Positions 15,101-30,100 of a DNA stretch of 64,000 bases are shown here, piece after piece (position 1 is the stretch's first letter; each line of letters begins with the position of its first letter). The position numbers were made by a program, and so were the translations under genes. This DNA is from Gymnogyps californianus (lineage: Eukaryota > Chordata > Aves > Accipitriformes > Cathartidae), in NCBI RefSeq assembly GCF_018139145.2, contig NC_059478.1:19871001-19935000 (forward strand), in the 5' to 3' direction. The notes below the pieces were generated by a model. That model was not told the origin of the DNA and searched no databases. It was given only the letters and a program-made list of their open reading frames with translations.

Positions 15101-18100
15101 CATCAGTTCTTTGAACAGCTGCAGCCTACAGAAGCCCGGATCCTTATGTCCATGATGGATACAGCTGGCAGATCCCTTGAGGTTTACTTCTTTGACTTGC
15201 TTGCCCTGAGCTGAAATTTTTAATGTTCTTTCTTGAGTTACTGTAGAGCAGGTAACTTGCATCCCTTTCTCCCTGAGGGAGGAGAAAGAGCCGGAAGCAG
15301 TAGGTGTTCTGTAAACATAACCAAGAACAAAATGCATCAAGGCTATTTTGGTCCCCTAATAAATAGTACCACACAAGCACATATTGTAAATAATTTTTAC
15401 TACCTCACATCAAAACATTGTTGGTAACCAGAGAAATGCAGCTGCTCCACAGAGCTTGTACCTGCTGGGCAGAGTGCAAGAAGAGCCTTTTGAAGGCAGG
15501 GAACTGTGTGTCTTTTGTAAATACTCGGCTCTTCCCTCTGGAGGACTGCAGAGAGTGTATCATTCAGCAGACAAAGGAAAAGAGGGAAAGACAAGACATA
15601 CGGAGAAGTGAGGAGGAGAAGACAGTAAAACTAGAACTTGAGGAAGTTTCAAAGCACATCCCAAGTGCAAGATACTTCAGGAACCAGAAGTTAGAAATAA
15701 GATTAAGATGGCACGCTTCTTATATTCTATATGGCTGGTTTTAACTATACTTTTTCAAACAAGATGTGTTGTAGTTAGCGTATTTTAAATTTCTGAGAAA
15801 TGCATTCATGTGGAGATAATTGCAGAACTCTAAGCCCCTTAAGATAGTGTATGTCAGTCTAAAGGGAAATAATTGTAAAGAAAACATCACTGTTCCTCTG
15901 GTGGATGTGACATGAGGCTTTTTTGTGCAAGTATAGCAACAGTTAGCACAAACTTGCCTTATTAGAAGTTTGTATGTATTTTTGATATGTTCAAATTTGA
16001 ACAGCATAAATTTGCAAATGTACAGTACAGAGTATCTAGTAAAATGAAGGCTGAAAAAGTATATGGTTGTTTTTTTTACAGGGATAAATAGATGACTTCA
16101 TCAGGTTTCCTTGCTTCAGTTTAAGAATCAACACTCTCAACCATCTTCCAGGCCTGGCACACAGATGTGTCAGCCCCATAGTTTCAGCTGAATTTGCTCA
16201 GATCCAACAACACAGCAAGTCTAAGGTTAAGCCAATAGCATTTTAAACCAGACATCCTAACTCAGAGCTCCCTCTGCGAGTATTCATTTGTGTCACTGGG
16301 TCTGTTATTATGTAGGGTTTAGGAAATACTGTGACTGAAATCTAGTTCTGTGATGGTGAAGATGAAGAGAGTCGACAGTGCTATATTTGATTTGAATTTG
16401 TTTCAAGGGAAAACCAGGGCCAGCAGGGCAGAAAGGAGGAGTCGGGTACCCTGGACCAGAAGGCATTCCTGGGAACCCTGGCAAGCCTGGGCTGTCAGGG
16501 AAGCCTGGCCCTAAGGTAAATTGCTTTCCACATTGCCTCTCTTTATGTCATTTTGCATTACAAATTTTCTAAGGTTAGGGTATTTAAACAGAAGAAACCA
16601 TTCTCAGTTCCTTGTGCGTCTTGAAAATTAGACCAATTCTTTTGTTTTCTTTGTCTTTTGCTCCTGATATTCTGGCCAGGATGTAAAGTTAGCATAAGGG
16701 AAGTGTGCTGTGAGAAGAGCTATTTCATTAGCATATGTTAGTAGTAACTAGAACTAAGTGAAAATGCTTTCTTAATCAGAGAGGCTTCACAGTTCTGTTC
16801 CTGAAAATGAGCCATAGACCCCAACTGCGACTGTTTCCTCTCAGGCTCTGAGATAATCCCACGTTTTCCTTATTGTCTTTGAATTTGTAACCTATGTCTC
16901 TCTACCTAAGCAATTCTGAAGCTTTGCCCAAAACCAGTGAAAAGGAGTATTAGGTATCTGAGGTACCTGGAAGCAGGTTTTTTGTCTGTCTGTTCTTTGC
17001 TGTGGGCCAAGGGTGGTGACCTGCTGCTTCTGGGAGCAGTGACACAGCTCTTCGCTTATTCACTCCAGAGAGGAGGGAGAAAATTCCTTTAATTATTCTC
17101 ATTGTTGAAACTCTGATCACTTTGATTTCAAGTATGGTATTTCTCAGTAGTTCTAGTTAGATGGACCAGTAATTGTTATAAAAGGATGCCAAGTTAGATT
17201 TGGTGTTAGGAATTAATCAAGGTGCCGAATGAGGCACTGTTACAAGTATAAACTTCCTAGCTGGTTGAACAAAGAGAAAATTAAACAAGTTACCCATAGG
17301 GGGCAGATGAACCCTATTCGAGGCTCTCCAGTTTCAGGTCATGTCCTACTGAACCTCTTCCAAGTACTTAAAATTCTTTGGAGTTGGATTTAGGAGTATC
17401 ACCCCAAAGAATTCTTACATTTTTGCCTTTCCACTCAAAATGTCACCTTTCATATTAAAAAAGATGCCATTACTCCATATTAACAATATATAGTAGCACT
17501 ACAATTTGTAATAGAGAGAGGCTTGTAACTGATTTTTGCCACAATGAATAAAAAGAACAGAACTTTTGCTACATAAGTTTATCAGTCCATCAGGCTATAA
17601 GCCACAGTACTATATCCAAAAGCCCTGAAAATCACATTTAATATAAAAATCCTGTTTCATATAACCCTTTTATATATTTCTATGAATGCTTAACCGAATG
17701 TCATATGAAATAAGAAAGAAGATATATATATATATATGTATGTATATATTTATACTAAATGGCATCACAGAAACATTCATTTGGATGGTAGCAGATTTCC
17801 ATTTTGTATTTTTTAACATCTCAAAATTGGCTTAACTCCATGTACTCAGTAGTATGTTTTTTCATTAAAAATAATTGCTTTTGTTTATAGTCTGATGTTC
17901 TCATGCATTTTCATAACAAATGTTCTGATCTTTCTTCATGTGGTAAAGTTATTGTATATGAATCCCTACAGAATGTACACAATCATACTAGCATTATCGG
18001 TATGTCTGATATTTATAAATAAGCATGTTTGAATTTTCAATGTTTCTGTGGGAAGGTAGTCTCATTTTGTTTCTTCATGTGTAATTCCTTCTTCAAAAGA

Positions 18101-21100
18101 ATCTCAACCGTATTTTCAGCCCACCTGTAATGAATGAATTCAGCATCTCGTTTTCATCAGAAGGAGCTCCTTATCGTAAGCTCAGAATCCTCAGACATCA
18201 CACAACACTCATCCAAGAACTATCTCAAGGAGTCATCTTCTATAATTAATGGAGATTAGTGCTCTCTTCCTGCATATTTCAAAATAGAGTTAGAAAATAA
18301 TTAAATAGGGATCAGCACTAAAGGCTATTAATCTGAACATGCAAATTTTCAGGTCTGGGAAAAATTTTAGGTCTCATATAAACTATTCTGTATAATTCCC
18401 TGTGGGAGGTAAAAGCAGTCACTGGTATGCCCATGAGTGCTTCCATATATACTTGAATGCACAATTACTGTGGGCAGAAGATTGCTTACTATTTCTAGAT
18501 AGCTGGTACCTAAGCTGGTGATCCAACTGGGCTACTGTTCCTCTTTAGGAGGATGCTAATAGGGAAGATGCCTTGCATAAGCCCAAAGAGGTAATTGATT
18601 CTCTTGAATGTTCTCAGAAGTGTTTCAAGGTCTAGGTAGGTGATCCCACACAAATGACATCAGGATATATTTATGGTAGGACAGAACAAGGTTTAAAATG
18701 AGCACTGAACTGTACAACTGCAATGGGCTATGGAATGGTTAGCATTTGCTTTGCCGACAGTCAGTGACTTGTTAAAATATAATAACTTGACTCCTCAGAA
18801 ACCTCAATCCACCCCACAGTTAAAGCACATGTAGCTTTGTTGCTAAGTATGACGGGGTTTTGCTTTTGGAATATTAGCAGAAATCCAGATGATACTGCTG
18901 ATATTGTCTTTCCATATATTTTGATGTACTATCAATGTGTGTCCATATATACAGAAAGCATTAAGTGGCTTTGATTTTATGTTATATGCCTGGTTTAGCA
19001 TACAATGAAAAAACATGTTTGGCTGTTCTGCTTGTAATCAATTATTTTCAATTTCTTAAGGGTAATAAAGGAAACTCAGGCTTACCAGGTCTGGCAGGTT
19101 ATCCTGGAGCTCGAGGTCCCAAGGGATTGCCAGGCATGCCAGGGCCCATGGGAGCACCCGGACTAAAGGTACATACATGGGACCTTGTTGTTTAAGTACA
19201 GTATTACTGATATTGCTTAGTCTTCATACTGCATCCAGTGATTGTGGAACCACCACGCTACTGTTAATCATATGAGTAATTGACATCAAAGCTTATTTGA
19301 AGGGTAAGACTGCAAGTTGTGCTGACCTCATTTCTATAAACTGTAATTTGAAAACAGAGATCCCATCCATCTGGATGCTATTCCCAACTCCAGAAGCCAT
19401 TCAAAACACTTTGTATTTATTCACTCAAAGCTTTAGGGCCAAATGTTTCCTGATTTTTCTTTTTAAACTTCTGTAACTACTAGAACGGTTTGGATGATTT
19501 GAACATCTAAGCAATCTATTAGCAGAGAAGTACTGTAATTTCAAGCCTAAGTCCCAAGTTTGGGGGCTAACAAGTGTGTCTGGGATGTCCATTTATCAGA
19601 GGACTTAAATTGTTCTTGTTCAGCCCTGTCAGAAAGAAAGAAATCTGAGAGTGTTCCATTTTCCAGGTGGTTCCAGGTACCTGACATCAGCATATCCTCA
19701 TATTAATTAGACTCATTTCAGTGGTAAAAGCAGCAAAGAATGGAAACATTACAGATAATTTTCTTCATTTAGAATAGGATTTTTCATCTAAAATCATGAT
19801 TTGCAGTGCTCTGTGAGATTTTATTGGTAAGCAGTTTTTTAAAACCTTAAGTTACTTGAAAACTGGGGGAGGGAAATACTGTCTTTGTTATCTTTTCATG
19901 AAAATATTTTAGTATAAACTGTATTCACTATTTGTAGTGTTTATTGCCAGTGCTTCCAGTCTGGATTTTACTGCTTTGTCTAGACAATGAGCTGTAGGAG
20001 GTAGCTCCTGCTCAGAAGTGCTTGCAATCTGAAAAAGACAGGGAATAGATGAGGTGAGGGAAAACTGTTACACATAGCGCAAAATAAGCATTAACAGTGG
20101 ACATACGGAGTCAGGCCAAAAGTCTGTCTTTGTTAGAGCAGAAAGGCAACACCTAGGAAATAGCATAAGCGCAAAGCAAGCATGGAAGGTACATATTCAC
20201 AGCCTTAATTGCAGCTAGGTAACCTCCTGAGCTAGACATGGTTTCTATGTATTTGATAGTCCTCAGAGGATTTCTCTTGCATGAACTTGTCTAGTTTCCA
20301 TTTGAATTGATGTAAACTTTTAGTCTAACAGCAAGGAGTTCCACAACTATACTATGCCTTGCTCAGAGGATTACTTAAATTTACGTCTAACCTGCCTTTT
20401 CTGTATTTCATTTTGTGACTTTTAGTGCTTGCACTGGGAGGTACCATACTGGAAATGATCCAACATGTATGTTTTTTGCATGTTTCCAAGTCACGGAACA
20501 GTCAAGTCACATTTGCATTTTAGTGAATGTATAATTATTGAAAGCATTCCTGATGGAAATCAAATGAATAGAGTAGGTCTATTTCTTAGAGAGAAAGCAT
20601 GTTCCACACTTCTGCCAGGAAACCTATCTTTACATTTATAACTGTCATAAATACAATAAAGGATATATTATCTTCCTATTGACAGGGTGAGAAAGGGCTT
20701 CTGGGTCATCCAGGAAAGCGAGGCAAAAGAGGCCTTCCAGGATCACAAGGTGACCAAGGACCAGCAGGAGACGCTGGACTGAAAGGACAGACTGTACGTA
20801 ATCACAGCTGTTGATGCAAAACAAGTAGTCCAAGAGTTACCAACGTGGAATAATAGTAAGGATGCCTGCTCATATTACAGGGAGAAGATGGAGATCAAGG
20901 TTTAATGGGGTTTCAAGGATTCCCAGGTCCAAAAGTATGTGCTCATTCTTTTCTGTTAGATCTTAAGCCATTTATGGAGTAAGAACATTAGGAAAGCATA
21001 GAATTAATCAGCTTTAACAATAATTTGTTCAAAACCTGTCTGAACTGTTGGAACATTGTAGGCAGAACTGTGTACTCCATGTCCAAGGACGAACATTCTG

Positions 21101-24100
21101 TGTTAGTGCACTTGGTATTTTCACTGTTACTGCTCTTCGAAATTATCTTATTTTCACTGATTACAAGAGATTGAAACAAGTGGATAGCTAATGTCCATGT
21201 TTGATTAAACTGTTCCTTTGCATTTTCAGGGTCCTGCAGGGGACATTGGCTTAGTTGGAATTCTGGGCCCAAAAGGTCCAACAGGCCAAGTTGTAAGTGT
21301 TTCACTCCATGAAAGAGATTGTCAGGATGGCTTGCAAGTGGCATGTTTTTAATTTAGGGAATCATCTTTTTTCTTATTAACAAGGCCGGAACCCTCTAAC
21401 CAAACCTTTCTCTCTGAGGCTGTGACTCCACTAGAAGCCCTTTGCTTGTACTGCAACACTGCTCTGGTTGCAACATGGGTACAGATACACAAGCAAAGCT
21501 GGGCTCTTAATCTTGAAAGAAAAAAGCAAGCTCTGCTGACGAAGTGCGGCTCTCCTAGTACAGTTTCATCTACACAAGTATCCTTGTCGCTGTCATATCT
21601 TTGTCTATTGGGGTTGAACATTCTCTTTCTTCTTACTGGCAACAATGCTGATTGTGTAACTCTGTCCTACAAAGAAAAAAGGGTCAAACTTTGCCTGCAG
21701 TAAGACAGAGTGGTGCTCAGGCACTACTGATTAATAGGTAGTCTTTTTTTAATAAATATTTTCTTTTTATCTGTAATGTTACTAACCTGCATTAGCTTAT
21801 TCTTCATGACACTTTCTCCATGACATTCTACTTTGCTACTCACCAAAAATGTGGAAGCATCTTTAGCATTTTGTAACAGTGGGGAGTGTGCATGCAGCTT
21901 ACAGCATCAAGTGAAAAAGGGGGAAAGGTTGCAGCATGGAAGGCCTTACTACAAAATGTTCTTCTCTCACTGCTGCCATTGCCGTCACAGAACTGAATTA
22001 GTTCAGTTAACCAGATGCAGAGCAGCAGCTTTAGGGGCCTATTCTAATAGCTACTTTCTTTTTCTAAACATTACTATACAAGATAAACACTGGAAATGAG
22101 CAGTTTGCTCTAAGTGAAATGGAACAGGAAAGTAACATTTTAGCAGCACTTGCTGGCAGCCTTACAAGAGTACTTGTGGGCAGTAATATAGCTCAAGATA
22201 TAGTTGACTGTAGCTCAATAAATATGTGGTCTTTGGTAATCAGAGTACCTACGTTTCCACTGGTTTTAGTGCATCAACTTTCACATAAAAGAATGTGTGT
22301 GGGCTTTCCAAGCACAACTACTACTAATTATTAAAATAATTACCTTGCTGATTTTGTAGCAATGTGCTCTCAATATTCAGAAATGATATTTTGATCTTTT
22401 GGATATTTGTGAGGGCTGTGTGCTGAGCAACTTTAAACCAGGACACGTCATGAGGATTTTTCTTCATTTTGAAAACATGGTGGACTAATAAATTCTTTGC
22501 TTGTTTACAGGGATATATTGGCCCTGTTGGTCAAGAAGGCATAACAGGCCCAACTGGCAGGCCTGTAAGTTTCCCTTCTCTTTTGCATAATTTGGTTATT
22601 TCACCTACCCTTATTTTTAATAATCTGTTTTGCAACTAGCAACCTTCTCATTTTTCTATTTGCAAATAGCAACTAGCAGGACCATCTTCGTCTTATACCA
22701 TGATGGTAAGCTAACGTATGTGACTCCAGCATCTGTAATACAAAGAAAAAAATGACAAAAAACAATGACAAGTCACTGCAATGGCCTTCTGTCTAAGTAC
22801 AGTATACAGAGGGCATGCCTACAGGGGCAGTGGGCGAGTCAAGGTGTAAAACAGCACATAGTAACTACCACCTGGATATTCTTTCTCAGCCTTTACGTCT
22901 GAGACCTATCTAGAGAGTATCCACACTCGGTTTCAATGTAGTTTATTTTTTGTGTGTTGATTGGGCTGAACTGTCCAGCGTGCCCCTCTAGACATGCTGG
23001 GAGTGCCCACAAGCCTTTGTTGGGGTGTTCCAGGTGCTGGTGAGGTCCCCGTTCCAACTCATCTTCTTGGCCTTTCTGACAACCTTCAATGCACCCCAGG
23101 TTCCCTGCAGTGGGGGAGCTCTGCCCTCATTCCTGTTTCCATCCCTTGTCACACTCCCTGTGCCAGAGGCAGAGCAGTGTTCTGCAAGGGCACCCTCTGG
23201 CTCATGTCTGCAGACGACCCAGCCGTGTAAGGTAGTTTTAGAAGCTCTTTGTACCACCCAAGTTCCTCTGTCTGATCAACAAGACTTGGAGTGAATGAGA
23301 ATGTCTAAAAATTGAAATAATAATCATTAAAATAACAGGAATATACAATAAAAGTAATAAATACAAATATTTACCAGTGAAAAAGAAAGGAGAAGGGAAA
23401 TGTTCCTTCTATAATTAGACTATCCTTTCCACTTGTTGGGAAAAAGACAGTACTTTAAGCCTTGCTGCACTCTTTTCAATCCCACTCAGGAGGAAAACTT
23501 CACAGTTGTGTATACTTGTATGAAGGCTTTTAATAGACTTCATATTGAATGTAATAGTTTGCCATTATCATTAAAAAAGCATTACAGTTGAAGATTACTT
23601 CTATGTGTTATGAAATGCTGCCATCAAGATGCAAAATTCTTCCAGAGAAGAAATGTAAGATTGTTACCATGTTCAGAAACACAGTTTAGGTGCAAAACTA
23701 GCCAAAAATGCCATGGAGACAGAAAAACAGTGTCCAGTCTGACTGTGAGAGGAGAACTAATGGCGTAATAAAAACAGATATGTAACCAATGGATTTCTTC
23801 AGTGGTGGAGAATAACGAGTTTTATTCTGTACTCCTAAGATGGTGAAGCACTGATGTGTTACAGTGGATCAAATTGTAGAGAATACAGCTGATTGACAGG
23901 GAGAACACTGAGAGTTAAAATTACTGAGAAAAACCATATTTACAATCCGAAGAAAACAACAGCTTTCCACATATAGGAATTACAAGATGTTTTCAAGTAA
24001 TTTAGTTTTCTAATAGTACAGGAAAATTAAAGCTCCAGAGTTGTAAATACTTCCACAGATGAGACTGGACTTTTCATGTGAGCAGTGTAACTCTCATGGA

Positions 24101-27100
24101 TATTAATCTGCTTATTTCAGTCCTAGGTGGCTAGAAAGCATACTGGATTAACAGCTTCTCTTTCTTACAGGGACCAAGAGGTGAAAAGGGCACAAGGGGT
24201 GAAATGGTAAGATGAAACAACTTTTGTGCTTTCATTTTTTTGGCTGTGTAAAAACTATTCCTGTGTTACGCTGAATGTACACCTGCATGCTCTGAATGCC
24301 AGACAGTCGTGTTGTGCTCCTGGAGAGTGCTGGCCAAGAAAGCTGGTAGCATGAGTCAAAAGTCTGACCTTTTCTTGTTCAAGTTGACTTACGTAGATAT
24401 GACCAGTGGGTGTGTGCTGTCAGGCAGTATGGCCCCTGATCATATAGCAGTCACAGACTCCAAATCTGTCCCAGTTCAGATCTAAAAGGAAAATCCTTTG
24501 TCACATTCGTTGTGAATGCTCCAGTGCCTCACAGCACAGCAGTTCAGAAGAAGCCTAGACCTAAGGATGGGTGTCCATGCCGTGTATGCCAGCTGTAGCA
24601 GCAGTAGGCAGCATTGATAGGTTATGAAGGTGCTGTCTCTCATTTTTCAGTAAGAATATTACATTAGTTTTTGTACATTAATAAATGTTGGATTTGATTT
24701 AAAAAATTGTGTTAGAGCTAGTAAAGTCTCCGATTAATAATGGCTATGTGAAAAGCCATTAAATTATCATATTTACAGCAAATATGAATACAATGATAGT
24801 TGATACCTATGACATTACTTTATATCGCAGGTTTATACTTAGTTCCTTTTCCAGTAACTAGCCAATGTGATCTTGTTCCTGTTGCTCTTACCCTGCCTTT
24901 CACCCCACCTCACTTAAAATCATTTAGTTTCCCTTGTCTTATTGTGTTTTTCTTTTAGCAGCCACCTGTCTACAATTCTAACCTAACTGCTTTACAAAAG
25001 TTTTCAAAAATAAATCAGAAATATTCAAATTGTTAAAAGAATTAAGGCTTGGAACTAAGCTTGCTGTACATGTCTTGGGGAACTTTCCTCTTTGATTCTA
25101 ATGCTCTTGAGGCAATTGCTATCTCAGAATAAGAGGAAAACTAGTTTCTTAATTTGTGCTGCTATTAACCATCTTAACTGTCTTTTTCTACTGTTTGTTC
25201 ATAAGAATTGCTATGACAGCATAGAGCTAAAAATGCTGACACGTAAAAAATAATAATAAAAAACATCCAAAATGGTGAACGAGAAACACCCGTTTCCATT
25301 ATTGGTGCTGGTGTTTAAGAAGTTATTTCCTAAATAAGTTCTTGAATTCATCAAGATGAATTAATCTCCTAAGACTGTCTTCAGAAGAAGAATGTTTAAT
25401 TTTAAATCATACACAGTGGCATTAGTTTATATTATGTAGCCAAGAAAAGGATTTATTTCCAACTATTTTCAGATACAAAGGAGAGAAAATTATTTTTGTC
25501 CAACTGTGTATTCTGAGCTTGAATTTATACCTTTAAAATTGATATTGACATTCTTCCTAGAATCACAAAAATTTTAACTTTTTTGTAGCAGTCCAAGTTT
25601 TAGTTACACTTTTTAGTCTGTCAGGGATACAGTGTTCATTACTAGAAATAAATGTCCTATTATCCCCTGAAAAACATGGAATGTAAAATCATGTCTCTTT
25701 GTTGAGGTCAGTGGTGAACCAAACAAAGTTCACGTCCTGTAGGCTATTTCTGGAGAAAAACTGATAGGGTCAGAAACAGAGTTTGTTGAAAAATTTTAAT
25801 CAAAATTATTTTTCAATTCAAAATAGTCATATCACTGTGATTGAAACATTTAGAAAAACATGGAATACATGTTGGAATATTGTTTCAGAATTCTGACATT
25901 TCTGAAAGTGTGTTTTCATTTTCTTAATTTTTTTTTTTAAATTTTATTTCACGGCACGTCACATAATGAATTATAATATAGAGTCACAGTATAATCCAGG
26001 TTGTAAGGGATCTCAAGACATTTCTTGACCAACCTCCTGTTTAAAAGAGTCAGCTCTGAGATCAGGCCACGTTGCTCAGGGCTTTATTCAGCCTGGTCTT
26101 GAAAAATTCCAGGCATGGAGATTGGATAATCTCTTTGGGCAATGTGTTCCAGTGTGTGACTATCCTCAAGGTGAAAAAAGATATGATATGATAATCTGTA
26201 ATTTTCTATTATCATCTTTTCTCTTAGATTTGCAATCATTAATGGCAGCTACTACACTGTATTGTGTATCAGACTGCTATATTGCAGGATGTTATTAGGC
26301 TTTACCCATTATGAGATATGGTGACATAACAGCAAAATGACAAAAGTGGTCAGGGAAAGCTTAACGTTAATCATTTTTGTTAAAAATACTTTCTGTTTCT
26401 TGGAAAATGTCAAAAGTCATGGAAAATATGGAAGTCCTTGGGATTGCTCATGTTTTCAAAGTTAAGCATATGTATCATTGCATATAAAATCAGGGCCTTA
26501 CAGTATTAGAAAAAGATTGAGGTTTTGGCCTTTGAACTTCTGTACTAGCAATCAAATTGGGTGATTAAAGAATTAAAGAGCACACTAAAACTAACTGTTC
26601 TATTCTCTGCTTTTGTTATTATGAACTGGAATTATACTTTTCTCACTTAATTTTTAATGTGTTCAAAGGATAAATTAAGTAGATTTGTAAAGGTAATCCT
26701 GTACATTCCAGTAAAACATTTAGCAATTAACTTAATCCATGAAAAGTGTAATTTAACCTTATTTTGCTGCTCTGCAACAGAAAGACGGAACATTTATAAC
26801 ATCTCTTCAGGATTTTCAACACACTGTGCAGTTTCGTTATATTTTAAAGGCTTGTAAAGGTAATTACTATAGCCCTCTGAAGTTTTAATGCATTTAAGAA
26901 ATTTAATACCCCCAGAAGTAGTTCACTATAGTTAACAAATAGCATTCAGTATTTACCTTTTTTTCACATGGGTTTTATTGGCAAGGAGACAGTGGATCAA
27001 GACAAATCACATTCCTCTTTCACAAAATACCTTAAATTCATTGGAACAGTGCAGGTTTTGATTTTTAAAATATTCAGTTCTATCTCAGAAACCACTATAA

Positions 27101-30100
27101 ATTTGCACTGTTCTTGTCCCAAGACTTTGAGTCTTAAAATTGTGACGCATGCCAAGAACATGGAATATTAACTGAAGCATTCAGTCATCTGAAAAATCCA
27201 CTGGAATGTCTAAATCTCAGCACTCAGAACAAGGACATCTATTAATCAGAGAGCAGTGGTTACTTAGGGACAAACTGTTGAAGACTTTGTGCCTTGCCTT
27301 GACTTGGTATTTGCATAATGAAGTCCTGAACCAAGATAAACAAATATATCCTTACACTGTCAAATTCATTTCTCAAGTTTCTTCTTCACACTTTCTCTTT
27401 CATTTTATACTAAACATACTTCACCAAGCATGATCAGACAGTCCGGTAATATATCCACATGGGATTGAAGGTATCCTGGAGCAGTCTAACAGCACCTGAG
27501 ATGCTGATCTGATTAATTAAATGTGGATGTCAGCCTTCTCAGCTGGCATACAACAGTGTAGCTCTGTGAAACCCAGTTGATTTGCAACAGCTGAGGGACT
27601 ACCCCAAAATAGTGAATGTCATCTCTGCAAACTCATCTCTCATCAGTTTTGTAATAATGAATAACAACAATAATATTTTATGCCTATTTAATAGTAATAG
27701 GATTTCAAAGAAAATTTCAAGCTGGGCAATAATCAAACTCAGAAGAGTAAAAGGAGGCTAGGTACTTGCCACATAACCCACAGGGATTTCTATACTGCTA
27801 TATATGCTAAAATGCCTTATTCTTTGATTTCCATTTTCCAACATTAATCATTAATGTCATTATAAAATATCAGTAAATATTTACCTAAAAGATGGCTTAG
27901 AGTCCCTTCTGTAGGTGTAAGTGGATGAAACATAAATAAGTAGGCTCAAGATGCATCAGTTGAAAAGCTAACAATAGTTACATTCCCTAGAGCTTATGCC
28001 ATTAAGGTTGTCTTAGTTAAATATCAGAAGACCATCTCTAAACACCCAGAAATCGCTTCAGTTTTGATTCTCCCCTGTTCTCCAAAGACCATGTGTAAAA
28101 CATGGGTCTTGGCCTCAAAGCCATTTGCAGTCGCTCGACATAGCCTTGTTGGTATAGATCTGGTGCTAGGAATTACATGAAGGCCCCCACTTTTCACACC
28201 TTTCATAATTCAGCACCTGAGCCCCTCTGGCATGGCCAGGGCAGGTGATATGCAGGCACACTTAATGTGTGCAGCTGTGGAGGTCATTGTAACCCCTGAC
28301 AGATGCATTCCCCAGTACTACCATGTGCTCTGCCTTACGAATCTGGCTAGAGATAGTAAGAAATGCAGCTGGTATTCTCCTAAGAACTGATAAATTTGGA
28401 GCCTCAGTGACTTAAGTAAATCACTCCTATCTGCTTTGAGATCCTTTTTTTAAATATACATGAATTAATGCTAGATTGAATCTGGCCTTTCTTTAACCAT
28501 TTCCAGCTGCCCTTGCTGGTGGCAGTTTGAAGCACAGCCCAAGTACAGCAGTTGTAGCATGCAGTGACACTCACATAGATCTTGCTGTGAAATCTCACAG
28601 CAGGAATACTTCTTATTACTATATTAAGTGATTTACAACTTAATACCTCTTTGACTAGATCAGTTTCGCAACATTTGTCAGCATGACCATGTCAGATAAG
28701 ATTATTTCTCTTTTGGCAGAAACTTAGTACTAGCATGACCATACTGGCGTAAGAGGGCTTTTGCTGGAACAGCTTGTTGTACTCGAATAATTGGTACAAG
28801 CAGCACTGGCTAAAGAATGTTTTGCTTAAATTAACTCAGTTATGTTAAAAGGTTTTACTAATACATGGTACAGGTCTGGCCTATGCCTTTCCTTCCTTCT
28901 TCTCTTCTGCTCTTATTAAGGTACTGCCACCTATTCTTGTCATTGTTCTTGCTATTGTTTATGTTACAGCAGCTCCTAGAGGCTTTGAGTATATAGAGAC
29001 TGAAGAAGAGAATCTAACAGAGACACAAGTATCACTGTGTATTAGTAAATATTCATAATCATTCCATCTTAATGTGAATAGTTGCTCAAAGAAAGGATAA
29101 TTCAGATGGGGTTATTGTTTTTGGGAGGGTCCATGTCCAACCCTAAGGCAAGCCTAAAACTTAGATTTAAGACTACGTGCATTGTAGGCACTATAAGCTA
29201 GGGAAAAGCAGCTGTTCCTTCTCCTCCTCTCCTCCCCACTGCATCATCCTACACACTAAAATGATGCCACTTATGATGAGGAAATAAGGGCATAACTTCT
29301 TGAATGTGAAGGAAGCCTGCAACATCACTGTTAAACAATGAACGTAACATGTTCTGGCTGAAAACTGACACTGCTAATAAATGGAGCTAATAAATGCCTA
29401 GCAGATACTCATGGAGTAAAGCGGATCAGTTAGCTTTTTACAACTACCCATAACATTATTTACAATGCTTTTATGATCATTCATCCCTTGTAGTACTTGT
29501 ATTGGCAACATGTATATAATGCTGGCATAACGTATAGCATGTTATATATTAATACTTTGTATGACTTCTAATGTTCCCTTAATATCAAAAGTAATTGGAT
29601 AAACAAGTAACCAGACAACCCAGCAATTCTAACAGGAATATTCACATGTTAACAGAGTATGGTACTTTAACAGTAGTAACTAATAATCTACAGCTTTACC
29701 AAAACGGTATCACATCTTCTTCATTGTACGCATTGTGACATTTTGTGATTTAAAAAAATACATAAATGTAAAACCAGAGATGTTAATCTATAACTGTTGC
29801 ATTTTATCTCCATTTCTTCTAGGGGCCTCAGGGACCTCAGGGCCAGCCAGGGCCACCTGTAAGTGCATAAAAAAACATGCCTGTATTTTTCCGTTGTGAT
29901 TGCATTATATAAACATGTGAAGCACCTAATATCTGGTTTCTCCCATTTTCCAGGGACCACCTGGACCACCAGGACCAAGAGTAAGTTCTGTAACAACCCT
30001 AACCTACAATACAGTCCTTTTTGGAAAGTGAAAATAGCAGGATCCTCTTCAAATGCATTGTTTGTTCCATCACTGCACATCAAATGCAAATACATTTTTC

